Of a stretch of 64,000 nt of DNA, positions 1 through 12,051 are shown one piece after another. Origin of the DNA: Panaeolus papilionaceus (taxonomy: Eukaryota; Basidiomycota; Agaricomycetes; Agaricales). Within the stretch, counting starts at the first letter, position 1, and every line of letters begins with the position of its first letter. A program made the position numbers and the translations under genes. The DNA lies in NCBI GenBank assembly GCA_015501605.1, contig JADNRZ010000010.1, forward strand, positions 372,001-436,000, written 5' to 3'. The notes under the pieces were generated by a model that was not told where the DNA came from, ran no database searches, and worked only from the letters and a program-made list of their open reading frames with translations.

Positions 1-1
1 A

Positions 2-1100
2 GGCAGTCCTCCAGAGGGAGGCTGGCCTCTGTGTATTTACTTTCATGGAGGCGAGTCAGATCATTATCAAGGAGACAATACCAGTTTCTGACACATCGCT
101 CAGGTGGTTGGACATTAGGAAACATTAGCAGCGAAACCTCTTTCGCTACGAACCTTTGCTCTCGTCAGTGGTATTTCTACGATCGATTAGAGCTGGCTTT
201 AATTCATATATCAATTCAGGAGCTAAATGTGTCGTCATCTCGATCGACTATCGTCTTGCCCCAGAGAACCCGTACCCAACTGCTGTTGAAGATGCTATCG
301 ACGCCCTTTTATGGGCGCTGCAAAATGGACCAGAGAAGTTAGGCGTGAATTTAAAGCGCATCGCCGTGGCTGGATCATCTAGGTTAGTATCATCATCGCA
401 ATTAGAATCTGAATGCTACTTAAAGAATTTGTCCTCATAACTTCCCTTGACGTAACCAGCGGAGGCAATCTTGCTACTATATTGGCCTTAAAAGCAGCAG
501 AGCCGGAATTGGCACTAAGCCTTCCAGGCCCCATCGTCTTTCAGCTACTGGTGGTTCCCGTGACCGATAACACAGCATCGGTGGAATCGTCGAAAGGATG
601 GGCCGAGAATGAACACACACCGTGGCTCAGCCCTGCCCGGATGCTCTGGTTCCGCAACAATTATCTTCCCAATCCAAAAGATCTCAAGAACTGGGACGCC
701 TCCCCACTCTTTGCTCCAGATGAGCTGGTCAAGAAATTGCCACCTGCGTGGATCGGTGTGGCAGAACTTGATATCCTGAGGCAGGAGGGCGTCGAGTATG
801 GCGAAAAGCTGAAGCGCAATGGTGTAGATGTTGAGCTGAAGGTGTATAAAGGGGCACCACATCCTATCATGGCTATGGACGGTGAGTTCGGCAGACTTTT
901 ATGTCCTCCAGAAATTAAGATGAGCGCTGACATGGAATGAATCTGTTTGAATAGGGTGAGTACAGATCCGTATTTTTATATTCCTTCGGTTCTGGCCACT
1001 CTTGCTTATTTCGGTCTCCTTTTATACCAGGGTTTTGAATGTGGGCAAGACTCTGGTCTCAGATGCGGTCGCCGCATTGAAAAATCATCTGTATCCCTAA
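2..1100 (+). CDS. Alpha/beta hydrolase fold-3 (HSL-like esterase/lipase), 5' partial
   Basis: This is the 3' part of a serine hydrolase of the hormone-sensitive-lipase-like class, expected to cleave carboxyl esters. The proposed exons are <2-50, 104-163, 220-382, 460-881, 955-955 and 1031-1100, giving 254 visible codons. Visible motifs are the oxyanion-hole HGGG (formed across the first intron), DYRLAPE, the nucleophile elbow GSSSGG (formed across the third intron), the acid in AELDIL and the base in GAPHP. The first visible intron (51-103) starts with GC rather than GT. The last two introns appear to enclose an exon of one nucleotide. The start codon lies left of the window. The family call is firm from the complete catalytic set; the substrate is unknown. 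Confidence 0.88.
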
Positions 1101-1402
1101 GTGAAAAAGAGGCACGTCCAGCAGGTAGCTTTCAATCAACAATCAGCGCGCGCGCTGTAAAAGAATGATAAAGCGGCAATAGATATCTAGCCCCTGACAA
1201 TTCAGTTGAGAACAAATTGTTTGACAAAAGAAATTCTGAAAGATTCCTGAATCCCCTTTTACCTCACTCGAGGAACACGATGCTATGTGCATGCCTCGCC
1301 CATCCCCATCACTGGACCTGATACGGCGTGCCTGAATGATCAATTCCACAGCGCTGGAGACTGTGTTTGGCTTGACAGACGAAATGGAACCTGCTCTGCG
1401 AC

Positions 1403-1410
1403 ATATATAA
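1403..1410 (+). promoter_or_regulatory. TATA-like box upstream of the proline-rich gene
   Basis: ATATATAA lies about 65 bp before the ATG at 1473, which is a usual distance for a fungal TATA element. Confidence 0.5.
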
Positions 1411-1472
1411 ATGCTACGGGACTGAGTATCTACATTGGACGACGATTCATTTCGCCCTCCTAAATCATCGAT

Positions 1473-3348
1473 ATGGCGACAAATCTATCTGTGATTCCCC
1501 AAGAGCTGAAGACAATCACACAGAGCGCGGCAGCCTTAAGTGCAGCAATAGCACGGTATGGATCTGTTTATCTCTCAGTCGTCGTTTGGGATGCTTAAGG
1601 AATCATATTGGTGGTTGCATACAGATATACAATTGCTGTAGAAACACAAGTTGACCGGCGGTATGGAGCGCAATCGGCGACTGGAAAGGCAATGACCCAG
1701 GTCACTGTGTGTTGATCCCTCAATTATCGTCTCGTGAATGGAAAAAATTGATCAAGTCTCGTAGACTGAACTTAGTATACTTGGTGACGCGATCAACTCC
1801 TTCTTTGGAGGCTTCACCGAGAAGGATGGCCCAGATATGAGCGCTTCCGAGGTTATAGACACTATCATTAGGTTCTCGACGACCGAGGCTGGTACCGTTC
1901 TCGTGGGCATTTCCTTCGAACTCACCTCATCGGCTAATATACTGACAGTGTCGCTGAATTTCAATCCAGGCTACACAAGCGCAGAAAGAAATGGTCGAAC
2001 TCATTACTACATTTCAAATCATTGTTAATTCCCTCCTCGAGTCTCCTCCTAAGACGACGCCAACCATCCCAATTATTATAAATCGTAAGTGATTCGAAAC
2101 GCAACCCACAATTTTAACTCATAATAATCATATATGTTACTAGCAAATCCGAGACCCATCATTCCCGACATACCTGGACCCATTATCATTGGACCTGGCG
2201 GAACCCTTCCAGGTGGAGGCACACCAGGACCCGATCCTGCTCCCCCATTCGACCTTGACCGTATCAAAGATGGCCCTAAACTCCCTACTATTAAACCTGG
2301 TCAACCAAGCACCTCGACACCAGTAAACCCTACTATCCCCGTTATCCCTGGTACCATCCCAACGGGTCCTAAGGATCCTTCGACAATCTCGACGCCGGTA
2401 AATCCTGGAGTTCCAACTATTCCGGGACCCATTCAAACAGGACCCCGAGATCCCTCGACCATATCGACGCCTGTAGAACCTGGAATTCCAACCATCCCTG
2501 GACCCATTCACACTGGGCCTCTCGATCCATCAACCATCTCGACGCCTGTGGAGCCTGGGATCCCCACTATCCCAGGAACCATTCCGACAGGCCCTCGAGA
2601 CCCGTCGACTATCTCGACGCCTGTGGATCCTGGAGTTCCTACAGACCCAGGACCAATCCCGACAGGACCTCGAGATCCCTCAACCATCTCGACTCCCGTC
2701 CGTGATCCAGGTCCGAACATTGACCCCCCGCCCCCTTCGGATCCCTCCACCATCTCAACACCCGTTCGAAACCCACCCAACGTCGACCCGCCCTTTCCTG
2801 TTGGGGTGGATCCTTCCACCGTCTCGAATCCCATTGGCACTCCAGAGCCGAACGTAGATCCTAACACTGGAACAGGTCCCAGGGAACATTCGACGATACC
2901 AGTGAGGAATCCAGATGAGCCCCATAGGCCTGTCATTGGAACTAAGCCTACGGATCCCTCCACTGATAAATCTGATGCTGATAACGCGGGAGGGCCAATG
3001 GGTATTCCACGACATGGTCCTCCACATCCTTCTGTCATAACGCCGAATAATGGAGGACCCAAGCCCACGGATCCCTCCACTGATAAATCTGACGCTGATA
3101 ATGCAGGAGGGCCATTTGGTATCCCTCAACATGGTCCTCCACATCCTTCTGTCATAACACCTGGTCACGGAAAACTTAAATTTGGGAATGAAGAGATGGA
3201 AAAGGTTGCTAGTAGGCTTTCACCTCAGGCTAGAGCAATAGCGGAGGAGTACAACGAGATGCTGGGAGGCACTTTGACTACGAATGATCCCCGACTTACG
3301 TACTGTCTACCTCCAAGTCGTCGTCCAGGAACAGACCCTGCTCATTAG
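1473..3348 (+). CDS. Hypothetical protein with proline-rich tandem repeats
   Basis: Five exons (1473-1555, 1625-1700, 1765-1902, 1970-2084, 2144-3348) join in one frame to about 537 residues. The first 140 residues are helical and not proline-rich, with no signal peptide. The rest is low in complexity. Around residues 190-310 a unit of roughly 23 residues recurs with the core GPRDPSTISTPV followed by PGIPTIPGPI. Nearer the end, a second repeat carrying PTDPSTDKSDADNAGG occurs twice. The final 50 residues are again ordinary sequence. A TATA-like box precedes it and every splice junction keeps frame, so the gene looks real. I do not recognise the family. The repeats could make a scaffold, cell-wall or signalling protein, but nothing here decides that. 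Confidence 0.75.
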
Positions 3349-4215
3349 ATGGGCAAATATATAGTAAAGTGTATAATTAGCTGCGTTTCGAATCATAAAC
3401 GACAACCACACTATGCCTTGCCATCCGTGCCAAATGATTGAGGTTGAGAGCAATTAGACGACGACGGATCAATGAATGCTGTTTGTAGTTATTTAGGTAC
3501 CATTCCGGAAACGGTTGTCCCATTCTTTGAAGCAACATTTCCACCACGACTTGACCACTACCATTCCAATAATCTGCTTTGTATGACTACTGTAATATGG
3601 GGAAAGCAATACCAGTCAATCATGACGAGTTATCATCATTTGTTTAGCGGTGAAGAATAGGCCCTAGCCGGCGATGCCCTTGTTTTTGGTTGTACTTCAG
3701 GTCTCTCAAAAGCATGAACAACGAGCACAGGAATGTCAACGATCTTTATCATGGCCAGGAGTCAATTCTATAAGAGGAGCAGAGCATCTTGGCTCGTTTT
3801 TACGAGTTATATCCTGTTTTAATTGCCGCTCGACAGGACATTGCAGTAAAACCATGGCTTTTACTCCTCAGATAGTCAAGGAAACTCTGATGCTGGACCC
3901 GGTAAGTAGCAACAGAGGAGAAGAATGGTGCGCTTTCCATTTCATGGTTGCAAAATTTGCTGATTATCGTGTAAGACACCTACCACCCTTCAATCATCTG
4001 CCCAACGAGTACTGGAGGAGTTACTGTGAGCTCTATTGTCTTCATGTCGTGTTAGAACTCTCATCATCATCTACCCATCCAATGCCAGCTCTGTAGAGGT
4101 GGCTCCACCAATCTAAGACTAACGTTGTGCAAGAAGTTGACCCAGGTCATCTAGTTTTGTCAATAGGCAAGAAGGGGATGAGTTTGTTCCACCTACCCCC
4201 AGTTGCAAACTCTCC
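3349..4215. other. Intergenic, no supported gene
   Basis: Only short frames without family motifs or convincing splice structure occur here. I see no RNA gene or repeat. Confidence 0.5.
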
Positions 4216-5398
4216 ATGGATTCATCAGACGACCCTTCCCTCGGCACATCACTAGAAGTTGACGAGGAGGGCGTTGTGGATCTAAGAACGGGTCTTCCTC
4301 AACCGAAGATTCCAGATATCTCACTATTTTTCCAAAGATTCTGGCCCACCTTGTCGATCAGGAGGATAGATATAAGACTTTGCTGAACGCGGGTCTCGTT
4401 TGCAAATCTCTCTCACCTGCGGCTCTTGACGCTCTATGACGAGTGCTTCCTGTCATCGAGCCACTCCTTCATCTGCTGCCTTTGAAGCCTTACATGCATC
4501 TATGGTCGTATGTGAGTGTTTACAGGTAGCACCGAAGTGAGAATGCCTTGTTGACGTCTTTGTAACCAGCAGAATGCCTGCCCACCTGTCTTCGACTGGA
4601 CAACGTTTCATATCTACGCCAGCCGCATGCAACTTTTGCATCTTAAGTTTTCGTGACTCTACCTCTCATGCATCCCAACGCCCTCCTCCCCAACCTCGAC
4701 GCAGTATTTATTGATGAAACACAGCATGCCTTTGGGATCCTGCTCCCATTACTTCCTTTCCTTTCTCCCTTACTGAAGAAGTTGTCCCTTAAAATACGCT
4801 CTTTCTTTTCCATCGATCCTGCTGCTTGTTTCCTCGTAGTCATGAACCTCACACCAGCCCCTGTAGTCACCAGCCCCAGAGAAATCAGCCCCAGAGAAAT
4901 AACGCCCCTTCTTGCTGTACCAACCCCCTTGTTTTCGCATCTGCGCACGTTTTCCCTCCCTTGTTCAGATGGCAAAAACACCCTTACGCTTCGTACATTG
5001 GCTACACTTGCTTCCAAACTACCTCATTTGAATGCCCTTTCGCTTTATCTCGATTTGAAAAGCCGTGATGCCCACAACATTCAATGATTCAGCCTCTCAT
5101 TGACGCCTCTGAAACCCTTTCTGGAGCTGGACACAACCTAGAAAAGCTTTTCATCAACAATTTCGACAAGGAAAGCACAGCAGATGTCTGCGCTGCAATT
5201 CTTCTGGGCCAATTTCTCGACGAGCTGTTTCCATGCTTAAAGGAGGTCGGCTTATACGAAGATCACACACGGCCAGAAGCCACTGACAATGTGATGATGA
5301 AGTCGGTGGATGTTGATTGGTGGCGGGGAATATTTATCTTGATACAAACACTCCAAAGGAGCCGCTCTCGAAGACAGCCCAAAGATTGCGTCGATTAG
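4216..5398 (+). pseudogene. Decayed F-box/LRR-like paralogue
   Basis: This is a broken copy of the F-box gene at 6314-8599. An acidic N-terminus starting MDSSDD runs into a frameshift near 4320. After it the F-box helix LVCKSLSPAALDAL is readable, but the following tryptophan codon is TGA (4437-4439). Later segments match the neighbour in order: FDWTTFHIYA (near 4590), LSLYLDL (near 5040) and EKLFINNFD (near 5140). An intron at 5065-5126 would sit where the intact copy also needs one. The stop codon plus frameshift make a functional product unlikely. It probably arose by tandem duplication. Confidence 0.75.
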
Positions 5399-6012
5399 CG
5401 TTTTGCTGCCTTTTGGCTATAGCACCACAGCAGGTTGGTGGCTGCGATGATGATTGATATGTTGTATTCTGATTGTGGAGGATCATCCGCCTTTCTATGC
5501 ATTTTTACTTATTCATGATATAAGTATTATAGAGTATTGTGCCTAAACCCGAATAAACTAAGCCAGGTCTAGAGTAAGTGCGAGGCCTTTAATAGTCTAA
5601 ACATTATTGTCATGAGAGAGCCCCTAATTTGTATTTGTGCGTGCTTGGTGCACCATCTGCGTTCGTGACTTCGTTGCAACTCAGGCTTAAATTCAAAGGC
5701 CTTGACATTTCTCATGCACCGTTTTTCGTAGCGCATCATGAAGCAAAGCGCACATCATACATTGTTCACTGGCTATGTTCTTATGAGGTTTCGTTGCTGG
5801 GTAACCTTTGTGGGCAGAGTCCTTGTTTAGGCGACAAAGACCGTTGTAAGGCCCTGCACGAAATGCTCTCAATGCCTTCAAATCTGCTCTCTCAACAATA
5901 TCTTTGAAGCTTCTGCCCCATAATTAGGCCCTAACTACGTTTGTTACTCTGGTTCTGTATAAAGGAGCTCTGAATGTGACGGTGAACCTGTGCGCTTTTC
6001 TGACCTCACCGT
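5399..6012. other. Intergenic, with TATA-like element near its right end
   Basis: No gene is supported. TATAAA at about 5957-5962 lies some 55 bp before the ATG at 6013 and may drive the small gene there. Confidence 0.45.
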
Positions 6013-6252
6013 ATGGAAGATATTGCTCGAACTTCGTCAGTGGCTCCTTTGACAGAGGCAACTACACAACCGAGAAGACTTGAAGCTCGGAAAATAATTT
6101 CGTGAGTGATCTGCTCTATTCTCCCATACAGTTTATTTGACCAATCCAACAGGTTGAACTCCATTCGATTATCTGTCAGAGATCTTTTCACAAAAGACCT
6201 CAGCGACCTGTACGCCCTTGATTTTGAATGGCTCGCGAAAATTCTGACATAG
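6013..6252 (+). CDS. Possible small two-exon gene, unknown
   Basis: Exons 6013-6101 and 6153-6252, joined across a 51-nt intron with GTGAGT and CAG ends, encode 62 residues. The ATG is preceded by a TATA-like box. The predicted protein is hydrophilic and helical with no family motif recognised. It may instead be a 5' remnant of a longer gene, because the second exon ends only 62 bp before the F-box gene. Intron consensus and promoter spacing are the only support. Confidence 0.35.
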
Positions 6253-6313
6253 ATATAGATCCCTTTATTATGGCTCTAGCAATCTTGAGCCCATTCCTGC
6301 ACAACTGCATGGC

Positions 6314-8599
6314 ATGTTTCTTTTTGGCAGATACAAACGTCAAATGCAAGCTATCCCGTTCCGGCCACAACTGACCTGCGGTTTAGTCGAGAAGTCACAA
6401 GAATCAGAATCGTCAACTCCCTCGGTGATTTCATTGGACGACTCGTTCTCTGAGGAGGACAATGTTTCTCAGATTAGTTCCATCACGACTGACGAACTCG
6501 ACGACATCTCGTTTACATCGGATGACGACCCGTTTGTTGATGCACTTACATCTCCTGAAGTGGAAAATTTTGTCATTCCTGATCCACCTAAAGATGGGAC
6601 TACACTTCTCAAGGTGTTTCCTCACATTTTGTCATTTGTCGTCGGCCAGGCAGACGGTCATATTACCTTATACAACGCAAGCCTTGTTTGCAAATCGCTC
6701 TCACCCCTCGCACTAGACGCGCTCTGGAGGGAATTACCTCATTTATCGCCCATCTACGACTTACTACCAACAGAACATACGGATAACGGATGGGAACATG
6801 TGAGAGTCCTTGCAAACGAGTTGCATTCACTGGTGCTAATAACCTTTAATCAGGATTTATGGAATCCAGACTTTGACTGGACACCATTTCATGCCTATGC
6901 CAAGCGCGTAAAACGGTGTAGCTTCACGCACTGGCCAGGCCAGCTCTCTCCAGAGATAATGTACTCCCTGGAGAAGATCCACCCCGAACCACTCTTGCCC
7001 AACCTCCAATCTGTGGATGTTACTGTAGTCGAAGGCCATTCCCCATTGGAACTTCTATATTTCCTTAAGTTTATACCGCCAACGGTATCGCGCATGACCA
7101 TCAAAGGAGTACCAGGACCGTCTGCCAAAGGCCATTCTGCAGCAATTACCCTGCTTAGGGTGATTGGCAAGACCCCCGCTTACTGTACGGACGCCTTTAC
7201 GGATCTCAACATAACCGCTGCATTTTCTCCAAGCCTCTGGCAACAGCTTCTTCATTTCAAGAACTTGAAGAACTTATCCATCACCGTCGCTGACGGAGAT
7301 GTACCCATAGAACTCATCCAACGACTTGGATCACTTCCATCTCTGTCGGCATTGGAGCTATCTTTGGAACCTGTAGCAAGTACCTCTAGTCCTGTTAACG
7401 ATGCCCTGCCACTCGAAACCGACTTCGGACACCTCGAGGTTGTGCGGTTATCTGGTTGCAGCACTGATGTAGGTGCCGTTGTTCACCTTTGGGGACATGC
7501 AAGATCTTGAAGAACTTGTCCATCGCCGTCGTTGAAGGGCCGATACCCATAAAACTCATCCAACAGCTTGGGTCACTCCCGTCTCTGTCGATACTGGAGA
7601 TATCTTTGGGACCTTTGGCGGGTACTTCTGGTCGTTACCCCGTTAACGATGCCCAACCACGTGAAACTGACTTCAAACAGCTGGAGGTCGTGCGTTTATC
7701 TGGTTGCAGTACTGACCTAGCTGCCATCGTTGTTGTTTTGGGAGCAAAGCTTGGGCGACCGATCCACACGATGGACTTGACTTACACTCAAGGGACGGCG
7801 CCTGCAAACGAGGATAGACCGTTTATTATGAGCCTCTTCCCAAACATACGTCAGCTAACGATCCGTGCGGTGCCCGGTCTCATCAGCAACACCCCGTTGG
7901 CTGGCTCATCACTTCATGGCTCAGAAGAAGACATCGTTCAAGAGCCCAACTTTGTCGCCTGCCACTCTCCCCAAATTCATCAAGTTCCCAGCATAAGATT
8001 GGACGGGGACTTGTGGCGGGCATTCACGCCTTTGGACATCGAGCGTATTGAATTTTTCGGCATTCAGGTCCTTACAAGATGCGCTGACATAGTACGTATC
8101 TTCGAGACTCGTTCTGGGTTTAACAATTTGCATACGCTTCGTCTCACTTGCTTTAACGCCGAGGAAACCCTGACACTCAAGACACTGGCTGTGTTTTCTT
8201 CTAAACTACCACAACTTACAACCTTGTCCCTTTACGTCGACTTGGATGGTCACGATGAAGATGAAGTGCAGCTCGAGATCGACGAATCAGAGTCTTCCTC
8301 AGCATGGGCTGAAAAGTCTTTTCATCAACAACGCTAACGAGATGCTTTCAACAGGATACAAAGACATGTTCCTTGTAGGCGAATTCCTCCACAGCATGTT
8401 CCCCTCCTTGAAGAAGGTTGGAATTTTCAAACCACGCGACCTTGGCGTTTCAGGTGCAGGTCACTCTGATAGCATGGCTTTAGTGGTCAACAAGCAAAGA
8501 AAACCCGTGTCTGAGGATTGGTGGATGGGTGTGTTCAAAGGAATACGAAGGTTCCAGAAGACCAAATCCAAAACGCAACCCGAGCTTGTTTGGACTTGA
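6314..8599 (+). CDS. F-box/LRR-like protein, possibly frameshifted
   Basis: The N-terminus is acidic (DDSFSEEDN). An F-box follows around residues 95-145 (HILSFVVGQ, then LVCKSLSPLALDALWREL) and then leucine-rich segments such as LPSLSALELSLEP. F-box proteins normally recruit targets to SCF ubiquitin ligases. The frame changes twice. A GT-AG segment at 7469-7503 (35 nt) would restore frame into the second part, and one at 8266-8302 (37 nt) would restore frame into LFINNANEM. Both are shorter than other introns here, so either very short introns or two frameshifts must be assumed. An exon segment of about 242 bp is duplicated in tandem (7258-7743). A decayed copy lies just upstream. Confidence 0.6.
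7258..7743 (+). repeat. Tandem duplication of an exon segment (period about 242 bp)
   Basis: CTTGAAGAACTT at 7264 recurs at 7506. The two halves encode the same run (LKNLSI, then LIQ-LGSLPSLS, PVNDA, LEVVRLSGCSTD) with scattered substitutions and a 6-nt length difference. The proposed 35-nt intron sits exactly at the junction. Confidence 0.85.
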
Positions 8600-8861
8600 C
8601 AGATTCTGACTGTGGCGGTTGATCTGCACATACACATATACCCGTGTTTTTTGCTGATTCAAGTGCTTAAATTTTTTGGTTTAACTTTGAGATTACGCCC
8701 TCCATTAAATATTGTATTATGTATTATTATGCTTTATCCTGTAATCACTGTAATGGATAGACTCTCTTTTGATAAAAAGCGAAATAGTGACACAATATTA
8801 GGGTATACAATTAAGGATTTGATGTGGTCCTGCGCTCCTTGATGCAACTATTTGTGCAAGA

Positions 8862-10716
8862 TCAATCTTCATCTTCATCTTCATCTTCATCTGCTTCTCC
8901 CTCCTCTTCCTCTTCCTCTTCATCGTCGCTGTCATCATCACCTGCGTTGTCCAGTGTCATGTAATCATTAAGACTGGATCAAAATTGTATCAAAAGATGA
9001 ACTGCATGACCCGCGCACTACCACTTACCAATGCACAAGGGGTCTCAAGACGCGAGCCACCTGACCTAGTTTCTCCTTGAAATCAGGCTCTAAAACTTCG
9101 CTGTCAGTGAACCTATTCAGATAAAATGTCAGCGCAGCTCCATTTATCATCGGGTGCTTTTCCGAGATTTCTACGCCAAATATGCTACTTACCGATGGAC
9201 CACAGCAAAGGAGCGACATTTCAATAGGTCAATGTCCCTGGGTGGATTGATGAATACACACGTATCAGAGGGGCTCCAGAAATACATACTTGTGATCTTT
9301 GTCAACCCCCTTTGGCGCCACTTTTAGCTCGTCCTCGTGCCCAAAGATGCTTTGACGTTCCCCAGTAGGATGCGGATGTGGCTCGCCAAAGTATTTTACA
9401 AACTCAGGATCGGATGTCACCCGCCGCAAACGACGTGAATTGCGGGTGATGTTACCTCTATTTGACAGAGCACGATTAGGATCGTAGAGTTAAAATGGAA
9501 TATGACGGACTAACCTCATCGTCGCCACTTCTTGACGGCCAGGACACCAGGAACCTCCAGCAATGATGCTCTGGTTTCCGGGTTTGACTAAAAAAATAGA
9601 TGAAACAGATAAATGCGATCAGGTGAACGACTACGGAGAACCTCGTGAGATGATAACTTACTAGCTCTGTATTTGGGGGTGATAGGAAGGGAAAATGGGG
9701 TAAGGCGGAATCACGACAGCGGTAGGTAGCATGGGCTTACATGTGGTCTGTATTGAAGTCGAACGTGAGCCAAGATCCGTCCAAGCAACAGCAATTGAAT
9801 CACATACAATGAGCAAAGATCCCCTTGCGCCCACTCCTCGAAAAGCTGGCAGAGAGCCCTGTCTTATAAGGGGTTTTGTCGTTGCTGAAGCGCATCTAAA
9901 AATAGATTTAACAATTGATACCAAGGAATCTGATGATGGAACGAAAGGAAGACATACGTCTCGATATATTCGGTGTATCACGTCCTTCGGAGGGAGATGG
10001 GGAATTTGAGGATCAGTTTCGACAAGGACGTCGGTGAAAGCCTCTACAAAGTCTTTCCACTCGGTCTCGGCGACACGGTAGACGGCCTCTGGAACAGATT
10101 CACGGTCAATGTCCGGATTGGTGACTGTTAGACGGCTTGGTTATTTACCATGTAGTTTGAACCTGAGGACAAAAATATCAGAGAAGAAAACTAAATATAG
10201 CATATAGGAGGCATACCATCCTCGGTCGTTGCATTTTGGATCTTGCAGCTTGGCCAAAAAGTTGAGGGTATTTCGAGATATCTGGCCAGGTGGGACACGT
10301 CCTGTGGTAGGTGCCTTGACAACAACCCCGACGATCTTCTGGCCATCCTCCAACTCCATGTCAAAATCTTCGTCTTCAACATTGGTGGCCTTTTTCTTCC
10401 TCGCAGCCGACTTTTTTGGCGCCCGAGCAGGTTTGCTTTTCTTGGCGGTCACTTCTTCGTCTGAGTCTTCATCCAAGTCATCACTATCATACACCTTTCT
10501 CGCTTTGGATTCAGTATCCTCTTTCTTTGCCTTCTTCACCGGGCGCCCTTTAGACTTTCTTGAAGTAGTATTGCTCCGTTTTCGCTTTCCGACCTGGTTG
10601 CCAGAGGCTTCTGACTCGGAATCCTCATAAGCACTGGCTTCTTCCACGTCCATGGAGTCCGAGAAATGAGCAGATCGAACTTCAACAACAGCTTTTTTGC
10701 GCCTAGCAGCCACCAT
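8862..10716 (-). CDS. DUF2461 / TIGR02453 family protein with micro-exons
   Basis: Eleven exons (10716-10217, 10162-10149, 10088-9958, 9895-9808, 9747-9741, 9666-9662, 9587-9515, 9457-9290, 9237-9193, 9112-9029, 8973-8862) give 408 residues. Residues 1-130 are basic/acidic and nuclear-like (RRKKAVVEV, KRKRS, RPVKKAKKE). The DUF2461 domain follows with NTLNFLAKL, WFKLHE, HRIYRDMRFSNDKTPYK, IAGGSWCPG and RSFAVVHRF, and the C-terminus is a pure acid tail. The biochemical role of the family is unknown. Exons of 14, 7 and 5 nt are required to keep conserved motifs in frame and have consensus splice sites. The start is the first ATG in frame. It converges on the F-box gene. Confidence 0.92.
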
Positions 10717-12051
10717 AGTGAATAAAAGTTTCAAGATTTAAACCGAAGAATGCGAGAGCCCTATAGAGCCGAACTGGAGCAAGGAGGAAACAAGATGTCA
10801 GCCTGAGACGTGTGACCGTCGCGTCATTGAAACCGCGTTACGACAAGGCACGTGATAAATGTGACACTGACAGTGACGCATTGGATGTGTACATCAGTAA
10901 ATTTAAAGAGTTCAGATAATGCCTTATATATAGACAATAATCGGTATCATTGACCGCCAGCGAGACAATCTGGCAAAAATATTACAACACCCCTTATATG
11001 AACATTATAAGCCCACCCTCTGGAATGTCAGTGTAATCAGGTTGATGTCAGATTGCTCAGGCCTTGCCGGATCCAGTCAGAATGATCACTTGTTTTGCGT
11101 TCCCGTAATATTTGATTTTTCGTGTCGTCACCGTCAGATATTTTAACTGGTATATTCTGAGCTGCAGGATTTTTTAACGTTCTCATGTATGTAGAACCTG
11201 TAATGATGTTTACTAGTCGCAAAAGTACAATGTGCCTGTGTCATTTGGTGATAACATTTTTGGTGTCGCTAACACTTCCAAAAGATGTTTCTTTCGTATA
11301 CGACATGGTCGACATGTTGACTCTGAAAACCTCGCATCAGTATACTGTCTGCTTCCCTGTCGATAGCATACGGGTGCGATCTGCTAGGCAGACCACACAA
11401 TTACTTTATATGATGGGATAACACCAACATGCAACACATCTATGAGTGACCACCGGAATCACTTATTCCTGTCGGTTGATCGCGATCTTCTAGGTGTCGT
11501 TAACATCTCAACAAGGTGTTGCTTTTGTATATGACATGGCAGACATGTTGACTCTGGAAACCTCGCATCGGAATGCTGTCTGCTTCCCTGTCGATCGCAT
11601 ACGGGTATGATCTGCTAGGCAGACCACACAATTACTTTTTATGATGGGATAACATCAACATGCAACACGTCTATGAGTGACCACCGGAATCACTTATTCC
11701 TGTCGGTTGATCGCGATCTTCTAGGTGTCGTTAACATCTCAACAAGCTGTTTCTCCTCGCATATGACATGGCAGACATGTCGACTCCGAAAATCTTGCAT
11801 CAGAATGCTATCTGCTTCCCCGCATACATCACAATTAGTGATTAGTCTATGAACTTTCAGGGGTTACCACATGCAGTAAGACTGATCATTGATGTTACCA
11901 TCATGATATACATATTTTTTATGAATGACGAAGTGATGGTTGATCCTCAATGTCCAAACTAGAAGTAATACTCAGGGTTAAAATGATATATATTCAAGGG
12001 TCCAACACATAATCTACGGTAAAAAACTACTCTATTGAATTTCAGACAACA
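10717..12051. other. Intergenic, left flank of accessory island
   Basis: Apart from the tandem repeat listed separately this 1.3 kb holds no supported gene. The sequence is AT-rich and the frames are short. Confidence 0.5.
11262..11830. repeat. 231-bp tandem repeat, about 2.5 copies
   Basis: GGTGTCG begins copies at 11262, 11493 and 11724, an exact 231-bp spacing. Shared blocks include GACATGG-CGACATGTTGACTC, CTGCTTCCCTGTCGAT and GACCACCGGAATCACTTATT. The third copy stops after about 100 bp. No coding frame is conserved between copies. Confidence 0.9.
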